A stretch of DNA of 64,000 nucleotides, taken from the NCBI RefSeq assembly GCF_000299875.1, contig NZ_AMRK01000007.1, positions 159,953 to 223,952 on the forward strand, in the 5' to 3' direction. The notes beneath the pieces are model-generated. The model was not told the DNA's origin. It saw nothing but the letters and a program-made list of their open reading frames with translations, and ran no database searches. Shown piece by piece: positions 29,113 through 39,222 of this stretch. The position numbers and the translations under genes are program-made. Positions within the stretch are counted from its first letter, which is position 1. Each line of letters starts with the position of its first letter. This DNA comes from Celeribacter baekdonensis B30. GTDB lineage: Bacteria > Pseudomonadota > Alphaproteobacteria > Rhodobacterales > Rhodobacteraceae.

Positions 29113-30033
29113 ATGACATTTATGACCCGTCGCCGTTTTATTTCAATGGCTTGCGCGTCTTGCCTGATCGCCCCGTCCGCGCATGCGTTTCAATGGCAGG
29201 GCACCGCATTGGGGGCCCGTGCGCGGATCATCCTTGATCATCCGAATGCAAAGGGCATCACTCAACGTGCGCTTGGAGAAATCTCCCGCCTGGAAGATAT
29301 TTTTAGCCTGTATCGCAGCCATTCGGAGCTCGTCCAACTGAACGCCGCAGGCCATCTGGAGGCCCCCTCGTTTGAACTCCTGGAATGCCTGTCCATCGCC
29401 CGCCACGCGCATCGCCTCACGGAGGGTCGATTTGACCCGACCGTACAACCGCTTTGGCGCGTATTGGCCGATGCCTATAGTATGGGTCGCCCCGCTGATG
29501 ATACCGAAATATCCGCCGCACGGGCACGGATCGGATTTGATCGTGTGTCATTTGACAGCGAAGGCATTCGTATGTCAGCGGATCAGCAATTGACACTGAA
29601 TGGGATTGCACAGGGGTATATCGCCGACCGCATCGCGGTATTGATGCGCCGCGAGGGGATCGAAGATGTGCTGATAGATACCGGGGAAATCATTGCCATG
29701 GGCGCACCGCATGGGCAAGCCGCTTGGCCTGTTACGATCGCGGGCGAAGTGAAAACGCGCGCCTTGACGGGGCGGGCCTTGGCCACATCCGCGCCTTTTG
29801 GAACGCGCTTGAGCGCGACTGGCCAAATCGGCCACATCCTTGACCCGCGCCATGGCGGAATTTTGGAAACGGACATCCGGCAGGTCTCCGTCAGTGCCCA
29901 AAACGCAGCACTTGCGGATGCCATTTCAACCGGTCTGTGTGTCGCAAAAGATCGCAATGAAGCTCGGGGTTTGTTGCGCGGAGACAAAGATGCCGTTTTG
30001 GAAAGCGTACAAACAATGGCCGACGCCATATAG
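29113..30033 (+). CDS. nosX: NosX, ApbE-type FAD:protein FMN transferase
   Basis: A 306-aa periplasmic protein with Tat-like signal (TRRRFISMACASCLIAPSAHA) and ApbE core: RFDPTVQPLW, NGIAQGYIADR and DTGEIIAMG. It is expected to attach FMN to NosR. It starts 1 nt after nosL and ends the nos cluster; an IS remnant follows. Confidence 0.93.
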   Translation: MTFMTRRRFISMACASCLIAPSAHAFQWQGTALGARARIILDHPNAKGITQRALGEISRLEDIFSLYRSHSELVQLNAAGHLEAPSFELLECLSIARHAHRLTEGRFDPTVQPLWRVLADAYSMGRPADDTEISAARARIGFDRVSFDSEGIRMSADQQLTLNGIAQGYIADRIAVLMRREGIEDVLIDTGEIIAMGAPHGQAAWPVTIAGEVKTRALTGRALATSAPFGTRLSATGQIGHILDPRHGGILETDIRQVSVSAQNAALADAISTGLCVAKDRNEARGLLRGDKDAVLESVQTMADAI

Positions 30034-30196
30034 ACGCCACAGAGCCGTGTTGCATGGATCGGTCCTGCGCTGATATTGATGCGGTTTGTTTCGTTCAGGA
30101 TGTCATAAATGCCGCACACGTTCCTCGCTGATCGCTGTGACAAGATCCTGAAACAAAGGCACCGGGTGATCAACGGGCCGGAAGATAACGACGCGC

Positions 30197-30764
30197 GGCG
30201 GGCAGCCACACTATTCTGATCTGGCGATAGAGATGTGTCTGACGCTGGGCCTGATCCTCAAGCAGTCGCTGCGGCAAACGCAAGGCGTGATCTTGTCAGC
30301 CGAGATTGTCTGCTTGGATCTGACCATGGACGGCATCGGCGTCCCAACGCTGTTCCGGACCCGTTGGATCAAGTCGACGGCCCAGTTGAGCTATTCCTCG
30401 CAGACGGGGCTTACGGCGGCGGCTTAACACGTGATCTTCTCGTCGACCGCTTTGGCGGACTGATCGAGATTGCGTTCCTGCCTCCCAAAAACACAACCTT
30501 GAGGCCGAGCGCGGCGCTACATCCGACGCCACGCGACCGGGCTATTGCACAGATCATGTCCACGGGCGGATGGCTTGACAGAAGATCTCACGCTACAAAC
30601 AACGGAACCGAGGGGAAACCCAAATGGGCCACTGGAAAGCTGTCATCGAGACCAAGCTGAAAGCGCGCTCCTACGCAAATCAGAAGACAGAAGCCAAGAT
30701 TGGCGCCCGGATTCTCCACCGGATGACCGGACTTGGTCAGCCCACTTTCGAACGCACCGCCTGA
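30197..30764 (+). pseudogene. IS5-type transposase remnant
   Basis: Pieces of one transposase lie in at least two frames. The start reads GGQPHYSDLAIEMCLTLGLI, LKQSLRQTQG (about 30197-30290), then degenerates; DGAYGGGLTRDLLVDRF and EIAFLPPKNTTLRP follow in another frame, and the last part reads YKQRNRGETQMGHWKAV, LKARSYANQKTEAKIG, LHRMTGLGQPTFERTA and stop. Internal deletions, frameshifts and an in-frame stop make it dead. It marks the boundary between nos and inositol genes. I could not find clean terminal inverted repeats. Confidence 0.8.
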
Positions 30765-30854
30765 ATTCCGTCTCGGGGACGGCGCGTTCCAGACTGCAGT
30801 CGATCTATGCAACAAGGCCAGCCGAACACCATGACAAAGCCGTCAAGGCCTACA

Positions 30855-31877
30855 TCAAGCACTTTCACGAACAACAAGCTTGCCCAGAAAATGGCGGAGA
30901 TGCTCATTTTCGGACGTCCCTTTCAGGACTTCGACCAATCCTTCGGCCATTGCCGAGAGAGGCTGGCGATATGTGGTCAATTTGTAATTCGCGCTATCGG
31001 CTTGAGGAATGTCATCAAACCCGATGACGGCGATATCCTCGGGGACGCGGAGCCCCAGTTTCGTGCGGATCGCATCAACGGCCCCAACGGCAAGTGCATC
31101 GTTTTCACAAACGATGATATCAACGTTGTTCAAGGCCGGGTGATCCGCAAAATAACCTACAACCTGATCATAAGCCAACTGCGGATCGTAGCGGGCCACT
31201 GAAACAAAATCCGGCGTTGCGCCGAATGCATCCTGCCAGCGTTTGAGAAATGTCTCCTTGCGCCCCAAATGCGCCGACGTGGACTGCGGACCCGCAAGAA
31301 AAAGCGGCTTTCGATAGCCTTTCTCTACGATGTAATCCGTGATTTCGTTCATTGCCGCACGGTCGTCACAGCAGATCGAAATCGTATCGGGGTTTTCGGA
31401 GCTGCGTGCGAAGACGATCAACTTACGCACGCGGCGCGCCCCCAAAGCGGTCGCGAGGCTGCGATCCGTGAATTGTATGCCGATGAGAACCGCGGCATCT
31501 ACGCGTCTTTGGCTGGCGTTGAGCAGTGCAGCAGAGGTGTCCTCTTCATCGGAGGTGTTCACCAGAAGCGTGTCCAATCCGTTCTTGCGCAGAACTCGGG
31601 TTAATCTTTCCAACATGACAAGTTTGTGCGGGTTGGCAAAATCGTCGATCAACAGACAGACAAGATTGCTGCGATCGGAGGCGAGGCTTGAGGCCAGAAG
31701 ATCGGGCACATAGCCTAACGTCTGCGCGGCACCCATTACTTTTTCCCGACTTTTTCTCGAGATCGAGGCATCTTTTTTAAAGGCACGATTAACCGTCCAG
31801 CGCGAGACGCCTGCCAGCTTTGCGACATCGTCTGCGGTCACTGTCTCGTCCGACCTCTGGTTTTCCATCTGGCTCAT
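30855..31877 (-). CDS. LacI-family transcriptional repressor of the inositol operon
   Basis: A 340-aa LacI/GalR regulator: N-terminal HTH (TADDVAKLAGVSRWTVNRAFK), hinge helix (LGYVPDLLASSLAS) and a periplasmic-binding-protein-like core with VIGFDDIPQADSA. It is divergent from iolG. The intergenic region holds two copies of a 14-bp perfect palindrome, the likely operators. The inducer is presumably inositol or a derivative, inferred from context. Many proteobacterial iol operons use RpiR-type or GntR-type regulators, so a LacI type is notable. Confidence 0.9.
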   Translation of the reverse strand: MSQMENQRSDETVTADDVAKLAGVSRWTVNRAFKKDASISRKSREKVMGAAQTLGYVPDLLASSLASDRSNLVCLLIDDFANPHKLVMLERLTRVLRKNGLDTLLVNTSDEEDTSAALLNASQRRVDAAVLIGIQFTDRSLATALGARRVRKLIVFARSSENPDTISICCDDRAAMNEITDYIVEKGYRKPLFLAGPQSTSAHLGRKETFLKRWQDAFGATPDFVSVARYDPQLAYDQVVGYFADHPALNNVDIIVCENDALAVGAVDAIRTKLGLRVPEDIAVIGFDDIPQADSANYKLTTYRQPLSAMAEGLVEVLKGTSENEHLRHFLGKLVVRESA

Positions 31878-31931
31878 TCGGCCCTCCGTTCATCCGAGTG
31901 TATCGCGACGGAGCCGAAAAAGACAATGTGT

Positions 31932-31970
31932 TTGCACGCGCGTGCAATTTATTCTTGCACGCGCGTGCAG
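31932..31970. promoter_or_regulatory. Tandem palindromic operators for the LacI-family repressor
   Basis: The palindrome TGCACGC-GCGTGCA occurs twice, at 31933-31946 and 31956-31969, with 23 bp between centres (about two helical turns). The first extends to TTGCACGC-GCGTGCAA. CG at the centre of an even palindrome is the classic LacI/GalR style. It sits between the divergent lacI and iolG genes, 50-90 bp before iolG. Confidence 0.85.
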
Positions 31971-32020
31971 GTTGCCGTTATGACTCCATACATACCCAAG
32001 ATTCGGGAAAGGGAGGATGC

Positions 32021-33031
32021 ATGTTGAAGGTTGGACTTCTCGGTGCGGGACGGATTGCGACAGTGCACGCAAAAGCCATCACCGCACACCGCAAGAGCAC
32101 ACTTGTGGCGGTTTCGGATATGATTGCCGAAAACGCAAAACAGCTCGCAGCGAACTTTGGTTGCGAGGTGCGCACCACGGACGAAATCATCGACGATCCA
32201 ACGATTGATGCGGTGCTTATTGCGACATCGACCGATACGCATTCGGATTTGATTGAACGCGCAACCGCCGCCGGCAAAGCGGTGCTGTGCGAAAAGCCTG
32301 TTGATCTCAGCCTTGAGCGGGCCCGCGCGTGTCAAGCGGCGGTCGCACAGTCTGGCCGACCGGTCATGATCGGCTTTAACCGCCGCTTTGATCCAAACTT
32401 CTCGGCCGTAAAAGCCGCGCTGGCTGGCGGTGAGATCGGCAAAGCGGAACTGTTGTCGATCACGTCGTTCGATCCGTCCCCGCCACCAGTTTCTTATATC
32501 AAAGTGTCTGGCGGGTTGTTCCGTGACATGATGATCCATGATTTCGACATGGCAAACTTCATTATGGGGGAGACACCTGTCAGCATTTCTGCCGTTGGCT
32601 CGTCTATCGTAGACCCCGAGATCGGGATTGCGGGTGACGTTGATACCGCCGTGGTGACGATGACATATGCCGACGGCAAAATTGCCGTGATCAAAAACTC
32701 GCGGCGCGCCGTTTATGGCTATGATCAACGTCTTGAACTGCTGGGCTCGGAAGGGCTGCTTCAGGCGCAAAACATGCTGGAAAACACCATGGTGAAATCC
32801 ACAGTGGCGGGCGTGACCGGAGCCAAGCCGACCTACTTCTTCCTCGAACGCTACATGCCGGCATACGAGGCGGAATGGATCGCATTTGTCGAAGCTGTTG
32901 AGACGAAATCGACGTTCCCTGTCACCCTTGAGGATGGCGTGACGGCTTTGGCAATGGCTGAGGCTGCAAATCGGTCGTTAGAGTTGGGTCGGGCGGTCTT
33001 GCTGGAGGAGGTTGCGCCAGTCTTGGCGTAA
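32021..33031 (+). CDS. iolG: Inositol 2-dehydrogenase
   Basis: A 336-aa Gfo/Idh/MocA oxidoreductase with N-terminal Rossmann GLLGAGRIATVHAKAI, EKPVDLS catalytic Lys segment and the D-x-x-x-H-like MMIHDFDMANFI motif. It oxidises myo-inositol to 2-keto-myo-inositol (inosose), the first step. The ATG at 32021 follows GGGAGGATGC. It is the first gene behind the LacI operators. Confidence 0.9.
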   Translation: MLKVGLLGAGRIATVHAKAITAHRKSTLVAVSDMIAENAKQLAANFGCEVRTTDEIIDDPTIDAVLIATSTDTHSDLIERATAAGKAVLCEKPVDLSLERARACQAAVAQSGRPVMIGFNRRFDPNFSAVKAALAGGEIGKAELLSITSFDPSPPPVSYIKVSGGLFRDMMIHDFDMANFIMGETPVSISAVGSSIVDPEIGIAGDVDTAVVTMTYADGKIAVIKNSRRAVYGYDQRLELLGSEGLLQAQNMLENTMVKSTVAGVTGAKPTYFFLERYMPAYEAEWIAFVEAVETKSTFPVTLEDGVTALAMAEAANRSLELGRAVLLEEVAPVLA

Positions 33032-33151
33032 CAGCGAGCGCTCGAAACAGATTTCTCCGACCGACAAAGGCCGGGGATACGAAATCCGGTACAGCCGGAT
33101 GAACGCGGGGCCTCGCCCCAAATAATCAGTGGAACCTAAGGGAGGAGATCC

Positions 33152-34072
33152 ATGAAAAAATTTGTAAAAGCCGCTCTGGCTGCGAGCGCGTTTGCGATCG
33201 CAACGCCAGTTCTTGCGCAGGACATCGTTGTTGTCGCCCATGGTCAGGCCAACGATCCGTTTTGGTCGGTTGTAAAAAATGGTGCCGAACAAGCGGCCAA
33301 GGACGCCGGCGTTAACGTCGACTATCGCTCGCCGGAAACATTCGACATGGTCGCCATGTCACAACTCATCGACGCTGCCGTAAACCAGGAACCGGCTGGT
33401 CTGATCGTGTCGATTCCCGACGCAGATGCGCTTGGACCGTCAATCCAGCGCGCCGTTTCGGCTGGTATTCCGGTCATCTCGATCAACTCCGGCTCGGATG
33501 TCTCCAAGGGCCTTGGTGCCCTTCTTCATGTGGGTCAGGACGAGTTCGATGCGGGGAAATCTGCTGGCGCAAAGCTGGCTGAGATGGGCGGCAAAACCGC
33601 TATCTGTGTGAACCAAGAGGTCGGCAACGTCTCGCTTGACCTGCGCTGCGACGGTTTTGCCGAAGGTTTTGGCGGCTCTGTGACCGTCTTGCCAACCAGC
33701 AACGATCCAGCGGAGATCGAAGCCAAGGTGGCCGCAGCTCTATCTTCGGATACCGCTATTGACACGGTGATGGCCCTCGGCGCCTCGACCGCGGGTGAGC
33801 CTGCAGTTGCCGCGGCCAAAGCATCTGGTCGCGACGTAAACGTTGCTTCGTTCGATCTGTCGGCCAGCTTCCTGCAGTCCATCGTCGATGGCGATGCTGC
33901 TTTTGCGATCGACCAGCAGCAGTTCTTGCAGGGCTATCTGTCCGTCAACTTCATGGCGCTGCACGCCAAATTTGGCCTGATGCCCGGTGGCAATGTTCCC
34001 TCGGGTCCGAACCTGATTACGGCTGACAAGGCTGCTCAGGTTATCGAACTGTCGGCTAAAGGCATCCGCTAA
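33152..34072 (+). CDS. Sugar/inositol ABC transporter substrate-binding protein
   Basis: A 306-aa periplasmic binding protein with signal peptide (MKKFVKAALAASAFAIATPVLAQ, cleavage near 22) and a type-1 fold: DPFWSVVKNGAEQAAKDAGV, ALLHVGQDEFDAGKSAG and DQQQFLQGYLSVNFM. Family members bind pentoses or inositol; here myo-inositol import (IbpA-like) is inferred from the operon. A strong hairpin follows the gene. Confidence 0.88.
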   Translation: MKKFVKAALAASAFAIATPVLAQDIVVVAHGQANDPFWSVVKNGAEQAAKDAGVNVDYRSPETFDMVAMSQLIDAAVNQEPAGLIVSIPDADALGPSIQRAVSAGIPVISINSGSDVSKGLGALLHVGQDEFDAGKSAGAKLAEMGGKTAICVNQEVGNVSLDLRCDGFAEGFGGSVTVLPTSNDPAEIEAKVAAALSSDTAIDTVMALGASTAGEPAVAAAKASGRDVNVASFDLSASFLQSIVDGDAAFAIDQQQFLQGYLSVNFMALHAKFGLMPGGNVPSGPNLITADKAAQVIELSAKGIR

Positions 34073-34098
34073 CTCCGGGTGGCACCAAGCACAAGAAC

Positions 34099-34122
34099 GG
34101 AGCGGCACAAAAGTGCCGCTCC
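34099..34122 (+). other. Strong intercistronic hairpin between binding protein and permease genes
   Basis: GGAGCGGCAC, an AAAA tetraloop and GTGCCGCTCC form a perfect 10-bp stem, 26 nt after the binding protein stop and 21 nt before the permease start. There is no U-tract. Such hairpins protect the upstream mRNA, so the binding protein is made in excess, as in malE-malF. Confidence 0.7.
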
Positions 34123-34143
34123 ACTTGAAAAAGGGAGGTCAGA

Positions 34144-35250
34144 ATGAATGATACCGTCCAAGGCGCTGCGGACGAACGGCTCAAGGCCGAACCGCTATTT
34201 GCGCAATTGATCAAACGTCCGGAACTTGGGGCCGTCGCGGGCGTCATACTGGTTGTAATTTTCTTTTCCATTACCGCTGACAGATCAATGTTCAGCCTGT
34301 CGGGTATCATAAACTTTATGACCCCCGCATCCCAACTGGGCATTCTGGCCATTGGCGCGGCGCTGTTGATGATCGGCGGGGAATTCGATCTGTCAATTGG
34401 CTCTATGGTGGCCTTTTCGGGTTTGTTTTTCGGTGTCTGTGCGGTCACATGGCACTTGCCGCTCGTCGCCGCAATTCCGCTGACATTTATCTTTGCGGGC
34501 GCTGTTGGCGCGTTGAGCGGAAATCTTGTTATTCGCTCGGGTTTGCCGTCGTTCATTGTCACGCTGGCCTTTTTGTTCATCCTGCGCGGCTTGTCGCTTG
34601 TCGGGCTGAAATGGGCCACAGGTGGCTCGACACAGTTGCGCGGTGTGCGCGAAGCGGTCGAAAACGATTGGCTGGCACCGGTCTTTTCCGGGGACGCCTT
34701 TCCGGGGCTGTTTGCGAAGCTCGCGGATATGGGCCTTGTGGCAACCTTCAATAATGGCACGCCAAAAGTGCCTGGTATCCCAGTCGAAATCCTCTGGTTC
34801 GTCGCTATCGCTCTGATCGCAACCTATGTGCTTTTGCGCATGCCGGTCGGAAACTGGATCTTCGCCGCTGGTGGGGATCGGACTGCGGCCTCGAACTCCG
34901 GTGTTCCGGTCAACAAGGTCAAGGTTTCGTTGTTCATGCTGACCGCATGTTGTGCAGCATTGGTGGCCATCATCACCGTGATGGATGCGGGCTCCACAGA
35001 CGCACGACGCGGATTTCAAAAGGAATTTGAGGCGATTATCGCGGCAGTGGTTGGTGGGTGTTTGCTGACTGGCGGGTATGGATCGGCCATCGGTGCGTTC
35101 TTTGGCTCGATCATTTTCGGCATGGTCGTCATCGGGCTGACCTATACCAACTTCGATCAGGACTGGTTTCAGGTGTTTCTCGGCGGAATGTTGTTGATCG
35201 CCGTGATGTTCAACAATGCCATCCGCAAACGAGTGACGGGAGAGCGCTGA
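34144..35250 (+). CDS. Sugar/inositol ABC transporter permease
   Basis: A 368-aa RbsC-like permease with about 8-10 hydrophobic helices ([18 protein letters not shown] at the start, [18 protein letters not shown] in the centre) and the [22 protein letters not shown] signature. It pairs with the SBP and ATPase. The GGGAGGTCAGA before the ATG is a good ribosome site. Specificity for inositol is inferred. Confidence 0.88.
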   Translation: MNDTVQGAADERLKAEPLFAQLIKRPELGAVAGVILVVIFFSITADRSMFSLSGIINFMTPASQLGILAIGAALLMIGGEFDLSIGSMVAFSGLFFGVCAVTWHLPLVAAIPLTFIFAGAVGALSGNLVIRSGLPSFIVTLAFLFILRGLSLVGLKWATGGSTQLRGVREAVENDWLAPVFSGDAFPGLFAKLADMGLVATFNNGTPKVPGIPVEILWFVAIALIATYVLLRMPVGNWIFAAGGDRTAASNSGVPVNKVKVSLFMLTACCAALVAIITVMDAGSTDARRGFQKEFEAIIAAVVGGCLLTGGYGSAIGAFFGSIIFGMVVIGLTYTNFDQDWFQVFLGGMLLIAVMFNNAIRKRVTGER

Positions 35251-35251
35251 G

Positions 35252-36073
35252 ATGACTCAAGACACCAAGTTCCATCATGGCGACGCCACACAAAACGACA
35301 GTCCGATTGTCGAAATGAAAAACATTGAAAAGCATTTCGGGAATATCATCGCTCTTGCCGGGGTCAGCTTTGATGTTCGACCCGGGGAATGCCACTGCCT
35401 TTTGGGTGATAACGGCGCGGGCAAGTCGACCTTCATCAAAACAATGTCGGGCGTACACCGACCGACAAAGGGCGAAATCCTGTTTGAAGGCAAACCGTTG
35501 AATTTCGCCACCCCGCGTGACGCGATGGAGGCCGGGATTGCGACCGTGTTCCAAGATCTGGCGATGATCCCATTGATGAGCGTGACGCGAAATTTTTTCA
35601 TGGGACGCGAGCCAACGACAGGACGGGGGCTGATGAAACGGTTTGACGTGGCCAAAGCCAATGAGGTCACCATTGAAGCAATGCGTCAGATGGGCATCAA
35701 CCTGCGCGGTCCCGATCAAGCCGTCGGCACACTGTCCGGTGGTGAACGTCAGACCGTCGCCATCGCGCGTGCTGTCTACTTCGGGGCTAAGGTTCTGATC
35801 CTTGATGAGCCAACCTCGGCGCTGGGTGTGCGCCAGACGTCAAATGTTCTGGCAACCATCGACAGGGTGCGCAAACAGGGCATCGGCGTTGTCTTTATCA
35901 GCCACAATGTGCGTCATGCGCTGGCTGTTGGCGACCGGTTCACGGTGCTCAATCGAGGTAAAACGTTAGGGACAGCCAAGCGGGGAGAAATCACTCCCGA
36001 AGAGCTTCAAGACCTCATGGCGGGCGGTCAAGAAATGGCCGCACTCGAAGGATCGCTTGATGGTACCATCTGA
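35252..36073 (+). CDS. Sugar/inositol ABC transporter ATPase
   Basis: A 273-aa single-domain ATPase: Walker [10 protein letters not shown] (about 53-61), Q-loop VFQDLAM, signature LSGGERQT, Walker [13 protein letters not shown]. Unlike RbsA it has one ATPase domain, similar to the FrcA type. Start 1 nt after the permease stop. Confidence 0.9.
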   Translation: MTQDTKFHHGDATQNDSPIVEMKNIEKHFGNIIALAGVSFDVRPGECHCLLGDNGAGKSTFIKTMSGVHRPTKGEILFEGKPLNFATPRDAMEAGIATVFQDLAMIPLMSVTRNFFMGREPTTGRGLMKRFDVAKANEVTIEAMRQMGINLRGPDQAVGTLSGGERQTVAIARAVYFGAKVLILDEPTSALGVRQTSNVLATIDRVRKQGIGVVFISHNVRHALAVGDRFTVLNRGKTLGTAKRGEITPEELQDLMAGGQEMAALEGSLDGTI

Positions 36074-36082
36074 ACTCCTCCC

Positions 36083-36110
36083 GGGATGGGCTGCGCGCGC
36101 AGCTCATTCC
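36083..36110 (+). other. GC-rich intercistronic hairpin after the transporter genes
   Basis: An imperfect 14-bp stem centred on CTGCGCGCGCAG (two G-U pairs) lies between the ATPase and the next gene, without a U-tract. It may be a partial terminator or processing site separating the transporter from the enzyme genes. Confidence 0.45.
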
Positions 36111-36176
36111 CGGAGAGTTTGCAGGTCCTTGGACAGTAAGGCGCGGAACGACCTTCCGAGCGCACTTTAGGAAATT

Positions 36177-37295
36177 GTGTGTAAAATGTACAAAATGCCG
36201 GATAAATCGCTTGGTGTGGCCCTGATCGGCACAGGCTTTATGGGAAAGTGCCATGCGCTGGCATGGCGTCAGGTTGCGACGGTGTTCGGGGGCGAGCCGC
36301 CCCGACTGGAAATTCTGAGTGATGTCACAAAAGACTCCGCCGTCCGTTTTGCTCGCCAGTTTGGATTTCAGCGAAGCACCGATGATTGGCGGGCCGCCAT
36401 TACCGATCCTGCGGTCGACGTGGTGTCGATCACAACGCCCAATAGTCTGCACCGACCGATGGCAGAGGCCGCGCTGAAGGCCGGCAAGCATGTCTGGCTG
36501 GAAAAGCCGATGGCACTGACGCTGGAAGATGCCGAAGCAATGACCGCCTTTGCCGCGCGAAATCCCGATCAGGTGACGCTTCTTGGCTATAATTATCTGC
36601 GCTCACCCGCCTTTCAAATGGCGCGCAAAATACTGGCGGAGGGAGGGATCGGCGCGCCGCTGACCTTTCGCGGGGTCTATGACGAGGACTACAGCGCTGA
36701 TCCGGACCTGCCTTGGTCATGGCGGATGACCAAAAAAGCGGGCGGTCTTGGGGCGCTTGGTGATCTTGGGTGCCACTTGGTCAGCGTGATGATCCAACTG
36801 ATGGGGGATGTGTCCGAATTGACCGCCCAGACCCAGATCGCCATTCCCCTGCGGCACTCTCCCGAGGGCCCCAAGGCGGTTGAAAATGAGGACAGTGCGC
36901 TGGCGTTGATCCGCTTTGCCTCCGGCGCGCAGGGCGTGTTTGCGACCTCTCGGGTCGCACGCGGGCGCAAGTGTCGCTTGCAATGGGAAGTGCAAGGATC
37001 CGATGGCACGATCATCTTCGATCAAGAGAATATGAACGAACTTTGGCTCCACAGAACAGATGACGCGGGCTTCACTCGCCACCTGAGCGGGCCGGAGCAA
37101 CCCGATTACGCGGCCTTCTGTCCTGCCCCGGGCCATAATTTCGGTTTCAATGAGCAAAAAGTGATCGAGGCCCGCGACTTGATCCGCGCCATAGCGGGCG
37201 ATGCGCCCTGCGGTCCTGATTTCGCCGAGGGCCTGAAAATCGAGAAAATCATTCACGCGATGGCGACCTCGAACGGTCGCCCGGTGGCGCCTTAA
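36177..37295 (+). CDS. Second Gfo/Idh/MocA-type dehydrogenase (inositol or inosose related)
   Basis: A ~372-aa dehydrogenase with Rossmann [16 protein letters not shown], catalytic [14 protein letters not shown] and [12 protein letters not shown]. It differs clearly from IolG and might act on scyllo-inositol or another isomer, or on a keto-inositol epimer. The GTG at 36177 has AGGA 4 nt before; ATG at 36186 is possible. It lies in the same operon, 12 nt before iolC. Exact substrate unknown. Confidence 0.75.
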   Translation: MCKMYKMPDKSLGVALIGTGFMGKCHALAWRQVATVFGGEPPRLEILSDVTKDSAVRFARQFGFQRSTDDWRAAITDPAVDVVSITTPNSLHRPMAEAALKAGKHVWLEKPMALTLEDAEAMTAFAARNPDQVTLLGYNYLRSPAFQMARKILAEGGIGAPLTFRGVYDEDYSADPDLPWSWRMTKKAGGLGALGDLGCHLVSVMIQLMGDVSELTAQTQIAIPLRHSPEGPKAVENEDSALALIRFASGAQGVFATSRVARGRKCRLQWEVQGSDGTIIFDQENMNELWLHRTDDAGFTRHLSGPEQPDYAAFCPAPGHNFGFNEQKVIEARDLIRAIAGDAPCGPDFAEGLKIEKIIHAMATSNGRPVAP

Positions 37296-37307
37296 GGAGA
37301 GAGACAT

Positions 37308-39218
37308 ATGACCAAGCTTGACGTAATCACGATTGGCCGCGCGGGCGTAGACCTATATGGATCTCAAATCGGCGGACGGCTCGAGGATATGGGGTCATTT
37401 GACAAGTATATCGGGGGCTCTCCAACCAACATCGCTTGTGGCACTGCGCGTTTGGGCCTGAAGTCTGGCCTGATCACGCGCGTTGGTGACGAGCATATGG
37501 GCCGCTTCATCCGTGAAGAGTTGGAGCGTCATGGCGTCTCGACCCAAGGCGTCAAAACCGACAGCGAGCGTCTGACTGCGTTGGTGATCCTTGGCATCCG
37601 TGATGAGACGCAATTCCCTCTGATCTTCTACCGTGAGAACTGCGCGGATATGGCGCTGTGTGAGGAGGACATCGACGAGGCTTTCATCGCGTCAGCGCGA
37701 TCGGTCCTTGCGACCGGCACCCATCTGAGCCACCCGCGCACTAAGGCCGCCGTCATCAAGGCATTGAAACTGGCCCGTCAGTACGGATTGAAGACGGCAC
37801 TGGACATCGACTATCGCCCAAACCTTTGGGGACTGGCCGGTCACGGCGACGGTGAAAGCCGCTTCGTCGAAAGCGCTGAGGTCACCGCCAAGCTGATGGA
37901 GACGCTGCATTACTTCGACCTGATTGTCGGGACCGAGGAAGAATTCCATATCGCGGGCGGCTCGACCGATACGATCAAAGCGCTGCGTGCCGTGCGCAAG
38001 GTCTCGAAGGCGACGCTGGTGTGCAAGCGCGGAGCGGATGGTGCGGTGGCGTTTGACGGTGATATCCCTGACAGTCTGGACGATGGCCAAACCGGGCCGG
38101 GCTTTCCGATTGAGGTGTTTAATGTTCTGGGCGCGGGCGACGGTTTCTTTTCGGGTCTGCTCAAAGGCTGGCTTGATGGTGAAGATTGGTCGACCACTCT
38201 GAAATATGCCAACGCCTGTGGGGCTTTTGCGGTCAGTCGGCACGGCTGTACCCCGGCCTATCCAAGCTGGGATGAGCTACAGTTTTTCTTTGATCGCGGT
38301 ATTGTGCGCAAAGATCTGCGCAACGACACCGAGTTGGAACAGGTGCATTGGGCCACAAATCGGCATGGCGACTGGTCGACCATACGCACCTTTGCCTTTG
38401 ATCACCGCCTGCAACTTGAAGAGATGGACGGCTACTCGAAAGACAAAGGCAGCCTGTTCAAAGAGCTTTGCCTCGCGGCGGCGCTCAAGGTCCAGAATGG
38501 TCAGCCCGGGTACGGTATCTTATGCGACAATCGCATTGGACGGTCCGCCCTGCACGCCGCGTCCGGCTCTGGCCTGTGGATCGGTCGCCCGACCGAGCTG
38601 CCGGGGTCGCGCCCGATCGCGTTTGAAGAGGACCTAGGGCTTGACCTCGGCCGTTTCAAAGAATGGGCGCGCGAGAATGTGGTAAAGCTTTTGGTTTTTT
38701 GCCACCCAGACGACACGCCCGAAACCCGCGCGTTGCAGGAAGGTCGCGTCAAGCGGCTGTTCACGGCGGCGCGCCGCAACAATCTTGAATTTCTGCTGGA
38801 GGTGATCCCCTCCAAGGTCGCCCCCGTGGACGACACCACAAGCGCGACCCTGATCCAGCAGTTCTACGATGCGGGTGTCTACCCTGATTGGTGGAAGCTT
38901 GAGCCGTTTAAGACGGACGCTGCGTGGCAAAACGCGGTGACCGCGATCGAACGCAATGATCCGCGGACGCGAGGGATCGTTGTGCTGGGTCTGGACGCGC
39001 CCGAGGCCGATCTTGCGCAGAGCTTTGCGTTGGCTGCCAAACAGCCGCTGGTCAAAGGTTTTGCCGTCGGCCGGACGATCTTTGGAGACGCGGCACGGGC
39101 TTGGATGAAGGGCGAGATGAGCGATACGGAGGCCGTGACACAGATGGCGATGCGCTATGAGATTCTGTGTTCGGTGTGGGACAAGGCACGGGCAGATGCT
39201 CGTCTAAATGTGGAGTGA
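37308..39218 (+). CDS. iolC: 5-dehydro-2-deoxygluconokinase fused to DUF2090 aldolase-like domain
   Basis: A 636-aa two-domain protein. Residues ~1-325 form a PfkB kinase with GGSPTNIACGTARLGL and the catalytic NVLGAGDGFFSGLL (about 268). Residues ~335-636 are a DUF2090/IolJ-like domain, including HRLQLEEMDGY and LLEVIPSKVAP. The fusion is common in alpha- and gammaproteobacteria and combines phosphorylation of 5-dehydro-2-deoxygluconate with, probably, the next aldol cleavage. A separate iolJ is absent, in agreement. Confidence 0.92.
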   Translation: MTKLDVITIGRAGVDLYGSQIGGRLEDMGSFDKYIGGSPTNIACGTARLGLKSGLITRVGDEHMGRFIREELERHGVSTQGVKTDSERLTALVILGIRDETQFPLIFYRENCADMALCEEDIDEAFIASARSVLATGTHLSHPRTKAAVIKALKLARQYGLKTALDIDYRPNLWGLAGHGDGESRFVESAEVTAKLMETLHYFDLIVGTEEEFHIAGGSTDTIKALRAVRKVSKATLVCKRGADGAVAFDGDIPDSLDDGQTGPGFPIEVFNVLGAGDGFFSGLLKGWLDGEDWSTTLKYANACGAFAVSRHGCTPAYPSWDELQFFFDRGIVRKDLRNDTELEQVHWATNRHGDWSTIRTFAFDHRLQLEEMDGYSKDKGSLFKELCLAAALKVQNGQPGYGILCDNRIGRSALHAASGSGLWIGRPTELPGSRPIAFEEDLGLDLGRFKEWARENVVKLLVFCHPDDTPETRALQEGRVKRLFTAARRNNLEFLLEVIPSKVAPVDDTTSATLIQQFYDAGVYPDWWKLEPFKTDAAWQNAVTAIERNDPRTRGIVVLGLDAPEADLAQSFALAAKQPLVKGFAVGRTIFGDAARAWMKGEMSDTEAVTQMAMRYEILCSVWDKARADARLNVE

Positions 39219-39222
39219 TCTG

